From Cenococcum geophilum 1.58 (taxonomy: Eukaryota; Ascomycota; Dothideomycetes; Gloniales; Gloniaceae), in the NCBI GenBank assembly GCA_001692895.1, contig KV748202.1:1736001-1800000 (forward strand): a DNA stretch of 64,000 bases, given 5' to 3'. Positions 34,147 to 47,600 of the stretch are shown piece after piece. A program made the translations under genes and the position numbers. How positions within the stretch are numbered: position 1 is the first letter of the stretch; every line of letters starts with the position of its first letter. A model generated the notes under the pieces. The model worked only from the letters and a program-made list of their open reading frames with translations. It did not search any database and had not been told where the DNA came from.

Positions 34147-36511
34147 TTAGCAAGCTCTTATAGATAAAATAGCCAACTTACCCATCTTCTTGGCGGCCTT
34201 TTGGAAGTCCATTTTCTTAAAGCTCTTTATACACAATAGCGCAGCCAATATATTAGGCTTAAGCCGTGATCGACGCGGCTCAAGCAGATCACCTGCCTCA
34301 CTAAACGCCCATTCACAGTCGTCGCTTGTAGCTGGTATAGTGAGGATATCTAGAGCGAGCTTTGCAAGCCTTGGCCGAGTAGTTCGTTCTTGCCACCAAT
34401 ATAGTATTGGGTCCTCAGCGAGAGGGTAATCTTCTGGCAGCGGCTCAATCGCCTTCCAGCGTTGATATTCGTCATCGTCTGGCTGCTTGTTAGACGAGCT
34501 TGTGAACGCGCGTATATGATCGTTCCTGCCTTGTAGAATAGAAACCCGTTTTGGCGCTGCCGCTAGTGTAGAGGACGGTAGTGGCTTCGTCTTGTATGAG
34601 AGCCAGAGCTTCTGGAAAGACGCGTCGCATTTCACCAGCCAATCTGGCTGTTCTACCCAGGCGTTCTGGCAGAATCGCTTGTATTGCGGGTGAAGGATAG
34701 TGGCTGCATAGTAGACTGGTGTATCGTCAAGCTTATTGTAGTATTTTGAAAGCTTTAACCAGCCACGATTTAGAGCTGACTTGTAGTAATCCTCCAGAGC
34801 TTCCTGATCTGGATAATTTATTATTGTCACCTCTTAAACCTAATTAAGCTTTTCCTTAAATAGCTTCATAAGCCAATCAAATATAGGGATTACCTCCCAT
34901 ACGGCGCCGTGCAGTCCCAATTTGCCTCTAGCTTCTAGCATCTTAGTGGCCTGAGTAAGAGGCTCTAAGATCGCAATATAGTTGTTAATGACGCTCTAAT
35001 TATAGTCGCTTAAGCCGTCCTCAGTAACGTAGCGAGGTTCTTTAGTAACCTTCTTCTTCTTTAACTTCGCAGAGGCAGATTCGGTCTTGTATTTATTAAT
35101 AAGATAGTATGTAATTAAGTTAATCGCACTGCGCAGTGTGGCTGCCCGCTTAAAGGCCTTAAGATAGCTATTCCAGCGAGTCTTCACCGGCTTAATTACG
35201 GTTAAGACTTGGAAGTCTAGCTGTGGCAGCGCCTTATTATTAGCTATTTGATAAGACTTAAATAGCTAATAAAGTTGTGGTGTTTTAATAGCAAAGAGGA
35301 TTTTAAATAGGATACTAAGGGGACCGCATTTTCGCCATTCGTTAAGGAACTCTTCTTCTTCCTATATAATATTAGAGTCTAAATAGCAGTAAGCAGGTTA
35401 TAGAACTTACCGGTATATTCGCGTCCTTATTCTTATAGGCTTCCTTATCTATTCCAAACATAATAGACTGGGCAACGAGATTAAGGATATAAGCCGCGCA
35501 CCGAATTCGCCTCTCTATCTTGACAAACTTGTAGAGGGTAGCCAGATAATCTAAACACGTGTCGTTTTTGCTTTTATTATTAGTAACAAAGTAGCTAAGA
35601 TTATCTTTAGTAATATTATACTGCTATAGAACGGCCTTAATGATTTCCGCGTAGTTGACTCTAAAGGAGCGGCTAAGATGCTCTGGCAAAGTAAGCAGGT
35701 AGTTAATAACGCGGCCTTCTCTATTTAGATGGTGAACATATACGCCGACGATTAAGTGCTTGTTGTTCTTTAACGTCTAGCCATTAAATAAGACGTAAAT
35801 TAGTGAGGTAGCGTTCGCGAGTTCGTCGCGAACAGAAGGTTAATAGAGTTTATAGTCGTCTAATATATGATCTCGTATAGTCTAGTAATTTGCCCGGATA
35901 ACTTGTTCCGCATCAGGATTAGCAGCAGCAATTATAGCGCGAAAGTATGGTGTTTCAATCTCTTGTAGAGGATAATTATTGACAGTAATCTAGTTGATTA
36001 TTGCTTATAAGAAGCGTTCGGAGCTAAAGCTGCCTATAAGCTCATTCGCGACTGCTTGCGATATCCTGTGGGTACCCTGTAGACGCTCTACAATTATCAT
36101 CTTCCGCCTCTTTACTTCAAAATTAATTTTACCATACTTATTATATCCATGGCCTGCTTTATTCTTTTCAAGGTGTCGCTTAACAGCCGTTATCGCGTTA
36201 GTAATATTAAATCGTCCGCCCGAAATAGAATGCTTATAGCAGTAGATGCATTTAAAGTAGATTCGCTTAGTTCGTCGATTTTAAAGACGATAGCCGTGTT
36301 TCCAGACAAAGCTTAGTGTCCTCTTAAGCTCTAAATATGGCATTTGGAAGGCCTTAAGTCGGTCCCAGTTAATACCGCTGTAATTGCTATTATCATCGGC
36401 CGAATCCTCGCTCAAATCTTCGTCTAACGCGTCGGCGACTTCGCTAAGAGCAATTGTTGGTGTTTCTTCTTCCTCATTACGCAGGTTCTCTTCGGTAAGG
36501 TCCTAAGACAT
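34147..36511 (-). pseudogene. hAT transposase with BED finger and C-terminal dimerisation domain, broken
   Basis: The former start is ATG at 36511 (MS-DLTEENLRNEEEETP), followed by an acidic N-terminus. A BED-type zinc finger spans about 36300-36170, with CIYC near 36240 and the H-x-K-x-H block RHLEKNKAGH. The middle contains scattered stops. The last 227 residues (34830-34147) are open and hold the hAT dimerisation domain: PATSDDCEWAFSEAGDLL and RSRLKPNILAALLCIKSF around 34330-34200. About 788 codons in total is a normal hAT length. The stops are mostly TAA/TAG of the RIP type. The enzyme would cut and paste the element; this copy cannot encode a full protein. Confidence 0.85.
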
Positions 36512-38197
36512 CGCGGGTAGAATATAGCTGGGTGTTTTGATGAATTCGTGATAGAATTAGATAGAGGATATAATAGAGCTTTTTTAGTGTAGGATAAGAG
36601 GTATGGGAGCTACGAATGAAGTTTCGTTCGGATCGGAAAAACAATTCAAAAGGGTTTAGCCCCTACCTAAAAAGGTTAAACTATTAACATTTACCTAAAA
36701 TCTATATAATATATTACCTATCAAGCAACCAAGCTTAACAAGCAAGCTACCCCCCTCTAGCTTGCTTGCTTGCTTATTTTAGACCCCTCAGCTTGCTTGC
36801 TTAGCTTACTTAAACCTTCCAAGCTAAGCAAGCCAAGCAAGCCGGCTTGCTTGTTAGCAAGTCTGTTTACAAAGGACAAAGGCTTTTCACCAACGCAGGC
36901 CGTCGTCCTCGACCTTTTAATGCAGGAGAACCCCGAAACGCACGAGCGCCTTTACGCCCCAGAAAAGCATATAGTTTGGCTCAATAACCTCTTTACCAGC
37001 GTTAAGCTTCTTACCCGACTACGAGAGTTAGGAATTGGAGGCGTAGGAACCGTCCGAACCACTAAAACAGAGCGCGAGCAGAAGGGTAAGGGCGAGGGCA
37101 ATATTCGGGTTGATATTTATAAGGGAGGCGGCAGGAAAAAGGTCAAAGTTCCGGCCGAGCAGATTAACCGTAAGCTTGCTGAGCTTAAATTGACTTATGC
37201 GGCTTAAATACAATGGGGGACGCTCTATAGAACTACCTTAGAGGATTACTAGGTAATGGAGTTTGCTTGGAAGGACGCCAATGTGGTTTTATTTATGTCT
37301 ACTATTGACAATGGTAAGATTTTAGCCTTAATACCTACCTTCGCGATAGCTGACGTTATATATTACTAGGTCGCCACACCAAGCTTGTTGACAGGAAACG
37401 TCCTCCCCTTACCCAGACCGGTGCTAGAATAACTCGGAAAGTCTTTAGCGACGATATAATTAAGAAACTAGATATTCCTACATGGGTTTGGTACTACAAT
37501 CACTATATGGGGGGTGTGGATATTACGGATCAGCTGCGGTCGTATTTTAACACCCAGAGAGCACATAGGAAGACTTGGAAGGCTCTATTCCATTTCCTCC
37601 TTGATGTAATAATTACGAATTCCTACTTACTATCGTTCTACCGTCCTTGAGACCGCCGAGCCACACGCTCTAAAGGCCATAAGCGCTTTAGAAAGCACCT
37701 TCGCAACGCCTTATACGAATCCTTATCTCAAACTCGGAAGGCCTATACGCAGGAGCAACCGCCGCACGCTTTTACAAAGGATATAATATGGAAACCGACG
37801 GAGGAGCACCAGCTTTTAAGGCTGTGGGCGAAGCATAAGCTCTGCGCAGCTTGTGTAGAGGCAGGCAGGAAGACTACACGTCAGATTAGGGGACAAAGGA
37901 AGCCTCTGTCAAAGCTTTCAGTAAATACTATTCGAAAATCGCAAAGTAGTAAGGATTGGAAGCGCCCAACGCGTGCTCCGAGGACGCATTTTGGGTGTAG
38001 CGTGTGTAATATACCATTTTGCAGGAAGGACGAGTGCTGGCTACCTCATCTAGAGCGCCTTAACTCCCTGGATTGATTCAATATACGAATATATATACAT
38101 TTAAAAAGCTTCATATTTCTCATCACGGTGGTTGGATTCTATGGCTCTAATTGGCTGGCTCTTATCGATAACACGGGGACGAAATTTGACGGGTTAA

Positions 38198-38308
38198 GGG
38201 ATAGAAAGCTATTATATAAAGGTAGGAAGTGTAATAGGACTAGCCCAGTTATAGTAGGAATGTCTTAGTAAAACACTTAATAGATAAATTCTAACGCTTT
38301 AACTAAAT
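38198..38308. other. Unassigned stretch before the solo LTR
   Basis: 110 bp of AT-rich DNA that begins GGGATAG, right of the piggyBac TTAA, and ends in TAAAT (38304-38308), the target duplication of the solo LTR. Confidence 0.6.
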
Positions 38309-38718
38309 TGTAATAAAGCCTTGTAGGAAATACTACGGTAGACTTGTTAATGGGCTAGGTATATAGGTATAGAATAGTTAATAACGTAAATATAACTAGT
38401 AAAGTGGTTGCCTAATAGATTAACTCTAATTATATTCTAAGATTTACTATAAAGAAGAGAAACTATTTATAGAGACCGTGTGTCCTTAAATATATAACTC
38501 CCCTCTATAGTAAAGGGTTTAATACGTTAGTACGTTAGTATATTAGTACATTACGTTCCTATATTCCTATATTCCTACATTCTAAACTTAAAACATAACT
38601 CGCTATATAACTCGTCTACTCCTTATCCTATAGTTCGATCGGTTCTAGCGTCTCCCGTACTGTCTTAACTAACCCGTTTATATCCCTTCTTAGTAGTCGC
38701 ACTACTGCTAATATAAGG

Positions 38719-39139
38719 TATAACGGAACCTTATAGCAAGAACTATAATAGGCTTGTTAATGGGCTAGGTATATAGGTAATATAAATTAAAGTCAACAAC
38801 GTAATAACTAGTAGAGTGGTTGCCTAATAGATTAACTCTAATTATATTCTAAGAATTACTATAAGGAAGGAACTATCTAGGTAGGGACTAAGGGTCCTTA
38901 AATACATAACCGTACTCCTATAAAATCCTTCTTATATATAATATATATACACTCTACCTAATTTATTACGGATTATATAGATCTTATAGATTATATAGAT
39001 TATACTACGTAACCTTGGTTACTATTCCTCATTATATAGCTCTATCGGTTCTATCCTAAACTATATCTAAATTAACTAACTAGCTTCTTCTAACTCTTCC
39101 CTAAGTAGTTATAACATTATACTTAAAGTATCCGTAATA
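38719..39139 (-). repeat. A2 3' LTR (left copy)
   Basis: 421 bp, TATAACGGAACCTTATAGC to GTATCCGTAATA, next to the purine tract of A2 (its complement CCATCTCCCTCCTCTC lies at 39140 onwards). Confidence 0.9.
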
Positions 39140-39670
39140 CCATCTCCCTCCTCTCTATCTTCGTCCTTAAAGATTCCTAATATCTCTAAGTTATTTACTA
39201 GAGGTATAATATCCGTCTAATTAATTTAGTTAATACTATTGCTTATTATACCTAAAGCAATTTCTTCTTCTTCGACTACTCGTCGTACTCGCACTATTGC
39301 TGCAATATTATCTCTTAGTAAGATTATACTATCTCCATATTCTCACTGTTTAAAAGAGGGGTTAGTTTATATTATATTAGCAAACCCATCTTTATAACAA
39401 CCGTCCTCTTACTTAAAGTGCACTAAAGTAAATATTTATTTATCTTATAACGTTTACTTTATTTCTAATACTAAATATATATAACCTATTACTCTTAATA
39501 GTCGTCTAGTTCCCTAATTAATTTATCTTAGGGTTTTATATTTAATCTACTGCTACGCGGCTAGATAATAAACTATCTATTACTCTTGCTAAATTACGCC
39601 GTTCTTAGGACGCTAAATAGGAGGCTGCTAATACTTAGCAATAGGCCCTTAAGTCTCGTCTAGCGGCGTC
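39140..39670 (-). other. A2 3' tail
   Basis: The family A tail downstream of the chromodomain, uninterrupted in this copy. It provides the empty sites for gypsy B (ATAAA, near 39440) and for copia (GCAAT, near 39245). No clear domain. Confidence 0.6.
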
Positions 39671-42600
39671 CGCTTAACTAATCCATCTTAAGAAGGTGCG
39701 TAAGAAGGTCCGTTTTAAGGAGTAGAAACTTATAAAATAGGGTTTATAGGAACTTAGTAATAAAAAAACGGATTCTTTTTTAACCGAGAAGGAAATAGAT
39801 CTAAGTAGTTTAGCAACTACTCTTCTTAGGTCCCCCTTAGGTAACTTATTTTTTAGTAAACCTTTTTTATTAATGCTGCCTAACCTAATTTCTTCCAATA
39901 CTCCTATACCTTTCCTATAGCGTTCTTTAAATTCTCTAGTAGCTCCTAGGTAGTCTTAGTATAGCCTATCTATTTTACCTTATACTATATTTTATTATTA
40001 ATATCCTCGTAGTTAATAATCTTTAAAACTTACTATTTATCTTCTTCTTATCCTCTATACGTGTCTACCTTATAAATTAGTAGCTTAATATTCCCGTGTG
40101 CTAGCTCTAGCATTATAATATATTATATAGGGTAGATCTTTATTTTAGCTAGTAGGTTTAACTTAAATATAACTAGTAAAATCTTTTACTTAATTTTAAA
40201 AGGTCTTAGTCTAACGTAATCTAACTTCTTACTTAGTTATTAACTCTTAAAAATTTTATATAGTAGCTATACTTTATCTCCCTCCTTAAGATCTGGTCCC
40301 TTAGATCTCTTAATATTATAATACTTTTTTATTCTCTACTATACCGTTTTTACTATTTCCGTAAGGTTCTTATAAAGATTTATTAATATCTCCATTCTCT
40401 ATTTTATTATACTACTCGTCTTCTTTACTTAATATAGCGATAATAATATTCTTAGCTTATATCCGTAATTCGCCTTAAATAGTAATATACCTATTCCTTC
40501 CTATAATGTTATATTATATATAAACTATATAACTAGTAATAATAATACCTAATTATTCTATGCGTAATTAATATAGTGTCTTAAATACTGCTCTAGTGTT
40601 TAATTTAGTCTTTCCGTTTAATTATCTGTCTGCGGATAATATACGGTAGAAGTTACTACTCTAACTCTTTATTCCGCTAAAAATACCTCCTAGAATACTA
40701 TTATAAATCTTAGATCCCTATCTAATATAATCTTACTTAGTGCTCTATATCTTATAAATACTTCTTTAATATAGATTTTAGCGACATCTTCTACTAATAT
40801 CTCTTCTATACATGCTATAAAGTATCCCCACTTTATAAGCTTATCTACTATTACTAAGATTGCGTTATAATCTTACCCGGTAATAGGATCTCTTAACTTT
40901 AGTAACTTAATAATAAAGTCCTATAATATGACTTCCTATAGTCTTTCTAGTATCTTAATAGGTTATAGCCCTCTATATAGCTTATACCTTATCGGTTTAT
41001 TCCTTTAGTAATCTAAATATTCTTTTATAACTTTTTACGCTAAGCCCTAGATTCCGTTAATAATATACTCCTCCTAGAGTCTTAATACTAAGCCTATAGC
41101 TCCGTTATATCCTTAAGTTATTCCCTTATAGAAATCTTCTATAAATTACTCTGCTATGCTTTTTAGGATATACTTTACTTCTTAACTTTCGTATATATCT
41201 ATCTATAGATCTTCTAGCTATGCCTTTAGAATTCTTTATATCTAAAAGCTCTTTAGTAACTTATAAACTTTTTCTAGTTCTTCTTAAGTTACTATAATTT
41301 TTGGATAATTATATCTAATTAATCCGTCTATATCCTTTTGCAGTAAAGCCCCTAATGGCTTTTTGTTATTTTATAGTTTAGCTTTTTAACTTAGAGCGTC
41401 TACTTATATATTATCTATACCCTTAGTATACTAAATCTTAAAATAGTATTCTATAAGCATCTCTGCCTATCTAATCTATTTTTAGTTAAGTTCCTTTATT
41501 ATTAGGAATCTTATTAGGTTCTTATAATCTATCTTAACTATAAATAGTTTCTTTATACCCTATAAGAATGCTCTCTATTCCTTTAGTACCGTAACTATAC
41601 CTAATAACTCCTTATTATAGATGTTATAGTTTAACTCTAGTAGTATTATCTTTTAACTATAGTATACTACTAGGTGCTATCTATCTTAGTATTTCTATAT
41701 AAAGTACGCCCCTAGTATATAGTCTAATATATCTTTTTTTATAACCGTCTCTAAACCTAGTTAATAGATCTTTAGAACTGGCTCCTAGGTAAATAACTCT
41801 TTAACTTTTTTAAAGAGTTCCCACTGTTCCTCTCCCTATACCTATAGTTCTTCTTTCTTTATTAACCGCATAAATGGTTTAATATCCTTTAACTATTATA
41901 CTATAAACATTCTATAGTAATTATAAAACCCTAAAAATAATCTTAATTGCGTAACGTTCTCTAGTTCTTACTAATTTACTATAGCCTTAATCTTCTTTAG
42001 ATCTATACTAAGTTAGCCTAGTTTAATAATAAATTTAATAAAATCGGTTTTCCTAGTAAAGAACTTATATTTCTTAATTGCTACTAGTATCTATTCTTCC
42101 TATAGTCTCTTTAAAACCTATTTAATGTATTCCCTATATTCTTCCTTAGTTATTAAGTAGATAATAATATCATTAAGGTATACTATAATAAATTAATTTA
42201 AGTATTCTCCTAATATATTATTAATACGCTTTTAGAATATTACTAGTGCGTTTATAAGCCTAAATTATATAACTAATAGTTTATATAATCCTTCCTTTAA
42301 CCTAAAGGCTGCCTTTTATTTATCGCCTTCCTTAATCCTAATCTAATAGTACGCCTATCTTAGATCTATCTTCGTAAAGATTTGTGCGTTACCTATCCTA
42401 TCTTAAATTTTGCTAATTAAGGGTAAAGGATACCTATCCTTCCTAGTAATGCTGTTTAACTATCTATAATTAATAAATAGCCTTAGCTTACCATTTTTCT
42501 TTAGTATAAATAGTACTAGATAACCCGCCGATAACTATAATGGTCTAATATATCCCTTTTATAGATTTTTCTAAATAAACTCTTTTAATACTCTACCTTC

Positions 42601-44262
42601 CTCTTCGGTAAGCTTATAGATTAGAAAAAATCTTAGACTTATTCCTAGTTCTAATTCTATTTTATAGTCCCATACTATATACTCTAACAGCTTCTTACTT
42701 TTTAGTAACTAAAGTTTCTTGCTATACTTATAGTATCTTTTTAGTATATAACTTAAGCCTTACTTAGTCTCTTTATATATTGCTCTAACTTAGTACTATA
42801 CTAACTTAGCTTATTATTATATCTTATGTTATTAAGTATCTCTAATATTAACTTAACCTATAACCTAATTAATCCTTAGATTATATTCCTGTAACTAAGG
42901 TATTCCTAATACTACCTTATTATTCCCTAATAGTAATATATTAAAAGATATCTTAATTTATCTCCCTTTAATGGTTAACTAAATAGGTCCTGTTTTAAGA
43001 TTAATAATACCTCCTCTATAGGCTATTAGATCTCCTAAAATTATTACTAATAGGTAAAATTCCTTCTTTTATCTATAAGGTAATCCTATTCTCTTAACCA
43101 CTGCTAGTAAAATATGGTTCCTTATTACTCTACTATCTATTAGTGTTTTAAACTATTAATCTTACTAATTAACTTATAAATTTAGGTGTCGTCCTTAAAT
43201 TTCTTTAAGGGTCTAAGGCTTTACCACTAGCTCCCTTTAGTCCTATAGCCTCTACTTTTCCTAACTATTAGCTACTTAATCCTATTTATACTTAGTCTAA
43301 CTTTAGCTAATACTTAATTCGCTTTTTATCTTTAATATGCTATAGATATATATTTTCTAGGTATTCCTACTACTATTGTTTATTTAGGTATTCTTCCGTA
43401 AGGAATCTTTCTAGCTAAAGTATTAAGTCTCCTAACTCCTAAACTTCTACTAGATGCTAACTATATATATACTTAGCATTTCTATATCTTTACTTATCTA
43501 CTATCTAATATATTCTTATAGGGTATTTCCGATGCTTATCCTTAAGTGCTTTGTGTATATTATACGTATTGTCTATATACGCTATCTATACTAATGTATA
43601 GTATACTTAGTGTCTTAGGTTAACTCTTAGCTTATTTTTATCCCTAAGTTTAAACCTCTATTATGTTAACCTAAACGTTATAACTTTATTCGTAGGCACT
43701 AAGATACGTCTCTTACTTCTCTAGTCCTCTAAACGTTCCTCTAGATCCTTTAATATTATAATTAAGGCTCCTTTAATATAATTTATAGCCTTTTCTATAA
43801 TTAGGTGGTCTTAGATAACTTTTTTATCTAGCTATATATAGAAATCTTCCTACTTATTATTATACCTTTACCTATACCACCTTTAGTACAGCTGCTAAAG
43901 TGTATACGGCTTGTCCGTAAGGAAGTATCTTCTTATTACTATATTGTAATAGCCCTTAGTATATTGTTCCTTGAACCTAGTTAGAATCCCTAAATCCTCT
44001 TTATTTTCTAGTTTAGTAAGCCACTTAGCTCTTAATATACCTGCCCTAGGCCTATTAGTAATTCTTTATACTAATACTCTATCCTTTATACGTCCTAATA
44101 TGCTAAATCTCTTATCTAGTTTCTGTTCTTGCTATATAATAATTCTTTATCTAAATTCTTTTATAATTTTTTTTAGTTTACGTCTTGCGCTTAAATCCTT
44201 AAAGTCTTCTTACTTCTTAATCTTAGTATTAGTCTTCCGATCTTTAGGCTAAACACTATATT

Positions 44263-44633
44263 TGTCACGGAGTAAGCATAAGCGACGATAATATATAGCA
44301 AAGTAGATATTATTAAGCTATATACATAAACTGTATAATAAAATCAAGACGTTGCGTAAGGAAAGAAAGTAGGAAAACGGGAAGAAAGGGCATATATTAT
44401 TAACTTAGTTGCTTAATTAATACGTGCATAGGGCAGAATAGGGTTTAGGTTATGGTCCTAGCAGAACTTAGCAGAATTTAGTAGAACTTAGCAGAATATA
44501 GCAGAATGCCGTAAATTGCCGTTAGATTGCCGTCAGATTGCCGTTAGATTGCCATTTCGTAGTTAGTCTCTAATTACTAAGTTAGTAGAAACAGGTGGAC
44601 GTATATAAGGTATTACGGGGGTATCCCGTAACA
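44263..44633 (-). repeat. Gypsy C 3' LTR (371 bp, left copy)
   Basis: TGTCACGGAGTAAGC to ATCCCGTAACA. It contains a GCAGAACTTAGCAGAATTTA stretch (44459-44507) and three 11-bp TTGCCGTTAGA-type units at 44518-44551, two more than the right copy. Confidence 0.9.
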
Positions 44634-44689
44634 GTACCCCCCTTTTAAACTTGAGCTTCTGCAAGATAGGGCTATAGTAGTTCTGGGTA

Positions 44690-47600
44690 GAGTTTATAAA
44701 AGTCTTCTATAGCTTATATAAGTCTTATAGAGTTAATAGGTTCCTATAAGGGCTTAGTAAAGCCTTTCTATTTCGTAAGGTATATATACTAGCGTTTCCG
44801 TTTATTATACTTAATGTTATTAATTCTTTTAATAAAGTACTCGTTCTTACTATCCACTTTAACTAGTAGGGGAGGGTCTTATATCTGTCTAGGTAGGGTA
44901 TCTAATATAAGGGCAGTAGGGCGGAGGACTAACGTATAGAATACAGGGTGGATTTTAACCGTATTAGGGAGCTTTAGTTAATAGGCGTAAGAGAAAACAA
45001 CCTTTTTAATCTTGTAAGGGCCAGCGTTTTTCCAATTAAGTTTCTTAGCAGGTTGTTTTGTGTTTAGGTTTCTTATATCTAGCCAGATAAAGTTACCAAT
45101 TTAGTAGGCTAGTGCTAGGGTTCGTTTCTTATTTGCTGTGGCTTTATAGATAGATTGGGCCCATGTTATTTCATTAATAAAGAACTATTATAGTTCCTCT
45201 ATCTTCTCTACGAATTTATTTACTTCTATAACTTATAAGGCATAATAAGCGGGGCGAGGAATATTACTAAAAGGTTTAAAACCTATTTATAGGTGCTAGC
45301 CGTAATTGGCTAGGAATGGGGAGACCTTTATAGTTTCCGAGACGGAATTATTTATAGTAAACTTAGCGAATGCGAGCCAGTTAATCCAGTTATTTTATAG
45401 ATATAACGTATATATCCAAATATACTGTTCTATTATAGCGTTTATATATTCCGTTTAACTATTTGTTTCCGGGTAATATATAATAGATAGTAGTGCTTTA
45501 ATATGGAGTTGGGTAGTTAATTTTTTCTAAAATATAGAGATAAACTAGCTACCTTTATTGGAGATAATTGTTTCGGGAAGTCTGTAGAGTTTCTATACAT
45601 AATCCAGGAATAGTTGGGCGACGGTAGGTGTTAATATATTAGGGCAGGCGATTAAGTGCCTTATTTTAGATAGTTGGTCTATAACTACTATAATATTTAT
45701 ATAGCCTTTACTTACGGGGAGATTAATAATAAAGTTAATTAAGATATCCTTCTATCTTCGGTCCGGAATAGGTAGTAGCTTTAAAAGGCCGTTATATGTC
45801 TTATACGAAGCTTTAGCTCGTCGGTAGATATAGCAGCTAAAGACGTACCTTTATGTCGTATTATGTATATTCGGCTAATAGTATTCTCATTAGAGCAGTT
45901 CTAGGGTTTTTCCTTAGCCTAGGTGGCCGGCTACTGGTAAATTATATATATGTTCGAGGAGCTTAAGCTTAAGTTTATTATAGTTAGGTATAACTAGGCG
46001 GTTTTAGTAATATAAGCGGTTTCCACAGGTTTTTTATTTACTTAGAGAAATCTTTTTAAAGCGTCTAATGCCATTATATATTAGCTTAAGCGTCTCTTAA
46101 ATAAACTTATCGTTTGGGTATTCGTTAACTATAATCTGTTTAATTAATTAATTAGTTATTTTAAGGACATATACCGTAAGGTCTTTAGTAGGAGGGTTAA
46201 ATAGTTTAGGGCAAAGCAAGGTCTAATTTTAGTAAGAGCGCGCTTCTTCTAGGGCTAGCGCGTCTTGCGAGCGTTAGGTTAGGGCATTAGGCTTTTAACC
46301 TTAGACGCCCAGGCGGTATATAATTAAAAATCGGAAATAAGACAGATATTCTAACCAGTAGGCCTAACGATAATTTAGCTATTTCGTGGTTGTAAAGTAC
46401 TATAGGTTCTTATAGTCGCTAAGGACCTTAATTAAAAATCTAGCGCCTTCTAATTCGGGTCGCTATTATTTAAAACATCTAATAATAGCTAATAATTCTT
46501 TATTATAGATCTTATAGTTATATTCGGCTAGGCTTAGTTATTTTAAGAAGTATACTATAGGGTGCAATACTCTATCCTTGTTATATTAAGACAGGATGCC
46601 TCTAGTAACGTAGTTAGATAAGTTGGCTTCTATAATACTTATTTAGTTTAGGTCGAAGTATTAGAGCATGGGCGTAGTAGTAAATATAACCTTTAAATAG
46701 GCAAAGGCCTTCTTACATTCCTTACTAAAGATAAAAACTTTATCCTTTTAGGTTAAAGCTATAAGGGGTAAAACTAGGGCGGAGAAGTTATTAATAAACT
46801 ATTGGTAGAAATTAGCAAATCCTATAAAAGCTCTTACATCCTTAACATTCTCGGGTTCTTACCAGTTTATAATTACTTTAACCTTCTTTAGGTCTATTTA
46901 AATACCATTTATAGAAATAAGGAGTTTAAGGTATAGAACTTGTATTTATCTATATTTAATTATAGACTAGCTCCGTACAGGGCTTATAGGATAAGATTAA
47001 CGTGCTTCCGATATTTAGTCAGGTTATTACTGTATATTAGGATGTTGTTAATATAAGCGGTGCAGAAGATATCTAGGTAGGGGCGTAGGGTATTGTTTAT
47101 ATAATGTTGAAACGAGCTTAGAGTGTTTATAAGGCTAAAGGGTGTTACTAAGTACTTAAATAGTCCATATCAGGTACAAAATACAGTAAGCTATTTATCT
47201 CCTTTTATAATATAGAGACGGTTAAATACAGAGATAATATTAAGCTTTATGTAGTAACAAGCCTTACTTAGTTGGTTTAGCGTCTCTTATATTAACGGGA
47301 TTGGATATCGGTTTTTAACGGTAACGGCGTTAAGGGCTTGGTAGTCTATATAGAAGCGCAGACCGCCACTGGGTTTCTTAACGAAGATTACTAGTACGGC
47401 TATATGTAATAAGCTTGCTCTAATAAATCCTTTACTTAGGTTCTTATCTAAATACTTTTATAGCACTTAGAGTTTATTTTAAGACATTCCGTATAAGGGT
47501 CCAAATCCGGGCTACTTTCCTTCTTTAAGTATAATCTTATGGTTATATAGTTGGTGTTCCGGTAGCTTATTAGCTTCCTTTTATAAAAATGCATCTAGGC

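Larger units (their letters stand above)
33744..36865 (-). mobile_element. hAT-family DNA transposon inside the piggyBac transposase
   Basis: A 3122-bp element with inverted ends CAGACTTGCTAACAAGCAAG, flanked by the 8-bp duplication TTTACAAA (33736-33743 and 36866-36873). The 8-bp duplication and CAG-type ends are hallmarks of hAT. Many AAGCAAGC/GCTTGCTT subterminal repeats lie within about 120 bp of each end, as in other hAT elements. One transposase gene lies on the minus strand. Confidence 0.9.
32950..38076 (+). pseudogene. piggyBac transposase (DDE_Tnp_1_7 type), broken
   Basis: The cut-and-paste transposase starts MPHKRTATDVDL at 32950. The frame continues through a TAA at 33205 and a TAG near 33293, both RIP-type, to the hAT insertion. 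It resumes at about 36870 (KGFSPTQAVVLDLL). Further stops (37205, 37241 and later) and a frameshift near 37365 follow. The catalytic aspartates are all still present: D in LAVDETIQRF (33571), D in AVVLDLL (36911), and D-x2-D in GGVDITDQ (37519 and 37528). A C-terminal cysteine-rich zinc domain (CAAC at 37843, then CSVC, C and CW up to about 38043) is intact. The stop at 38074 is probably the true end. Few lesions suggest a younger or less RIP-exposed copy than the gypsy elements. Removing the hAT leaves roughly 660 codons. Confidence 0.85.
32848..38197 (+). mobile_element. piggyBac-like DNA transposon, interrupted by a hAT element
   Basis: TTAA lies at both ends (32848-32851 and 38194-38197), as piggyBac requires. 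The element proper is 32852-38193, about 2.2 kb without the hAT. The termini are inverted: CCCGTCAGCGTCCCCGG on the left and, reversed, CCCGTCAAATTTCGTCCCCG on the right. They share CCCGTCA and GTCCCCG with a 3-bp length difference between. The inverted identity continues outwards through TTAA and TATCCC. It carries one transposase gene on the plus strand. Confidence 0.85.

Noticed and set aside
34190..34429. 79-residue plus-strand ORF
   Set aside because: Antisense to the well-supported hAT dimerisation domain.
37028..37213. 61-residue minus-strand ORF
   Set aside because: Antisense to the piggyBac transposase.
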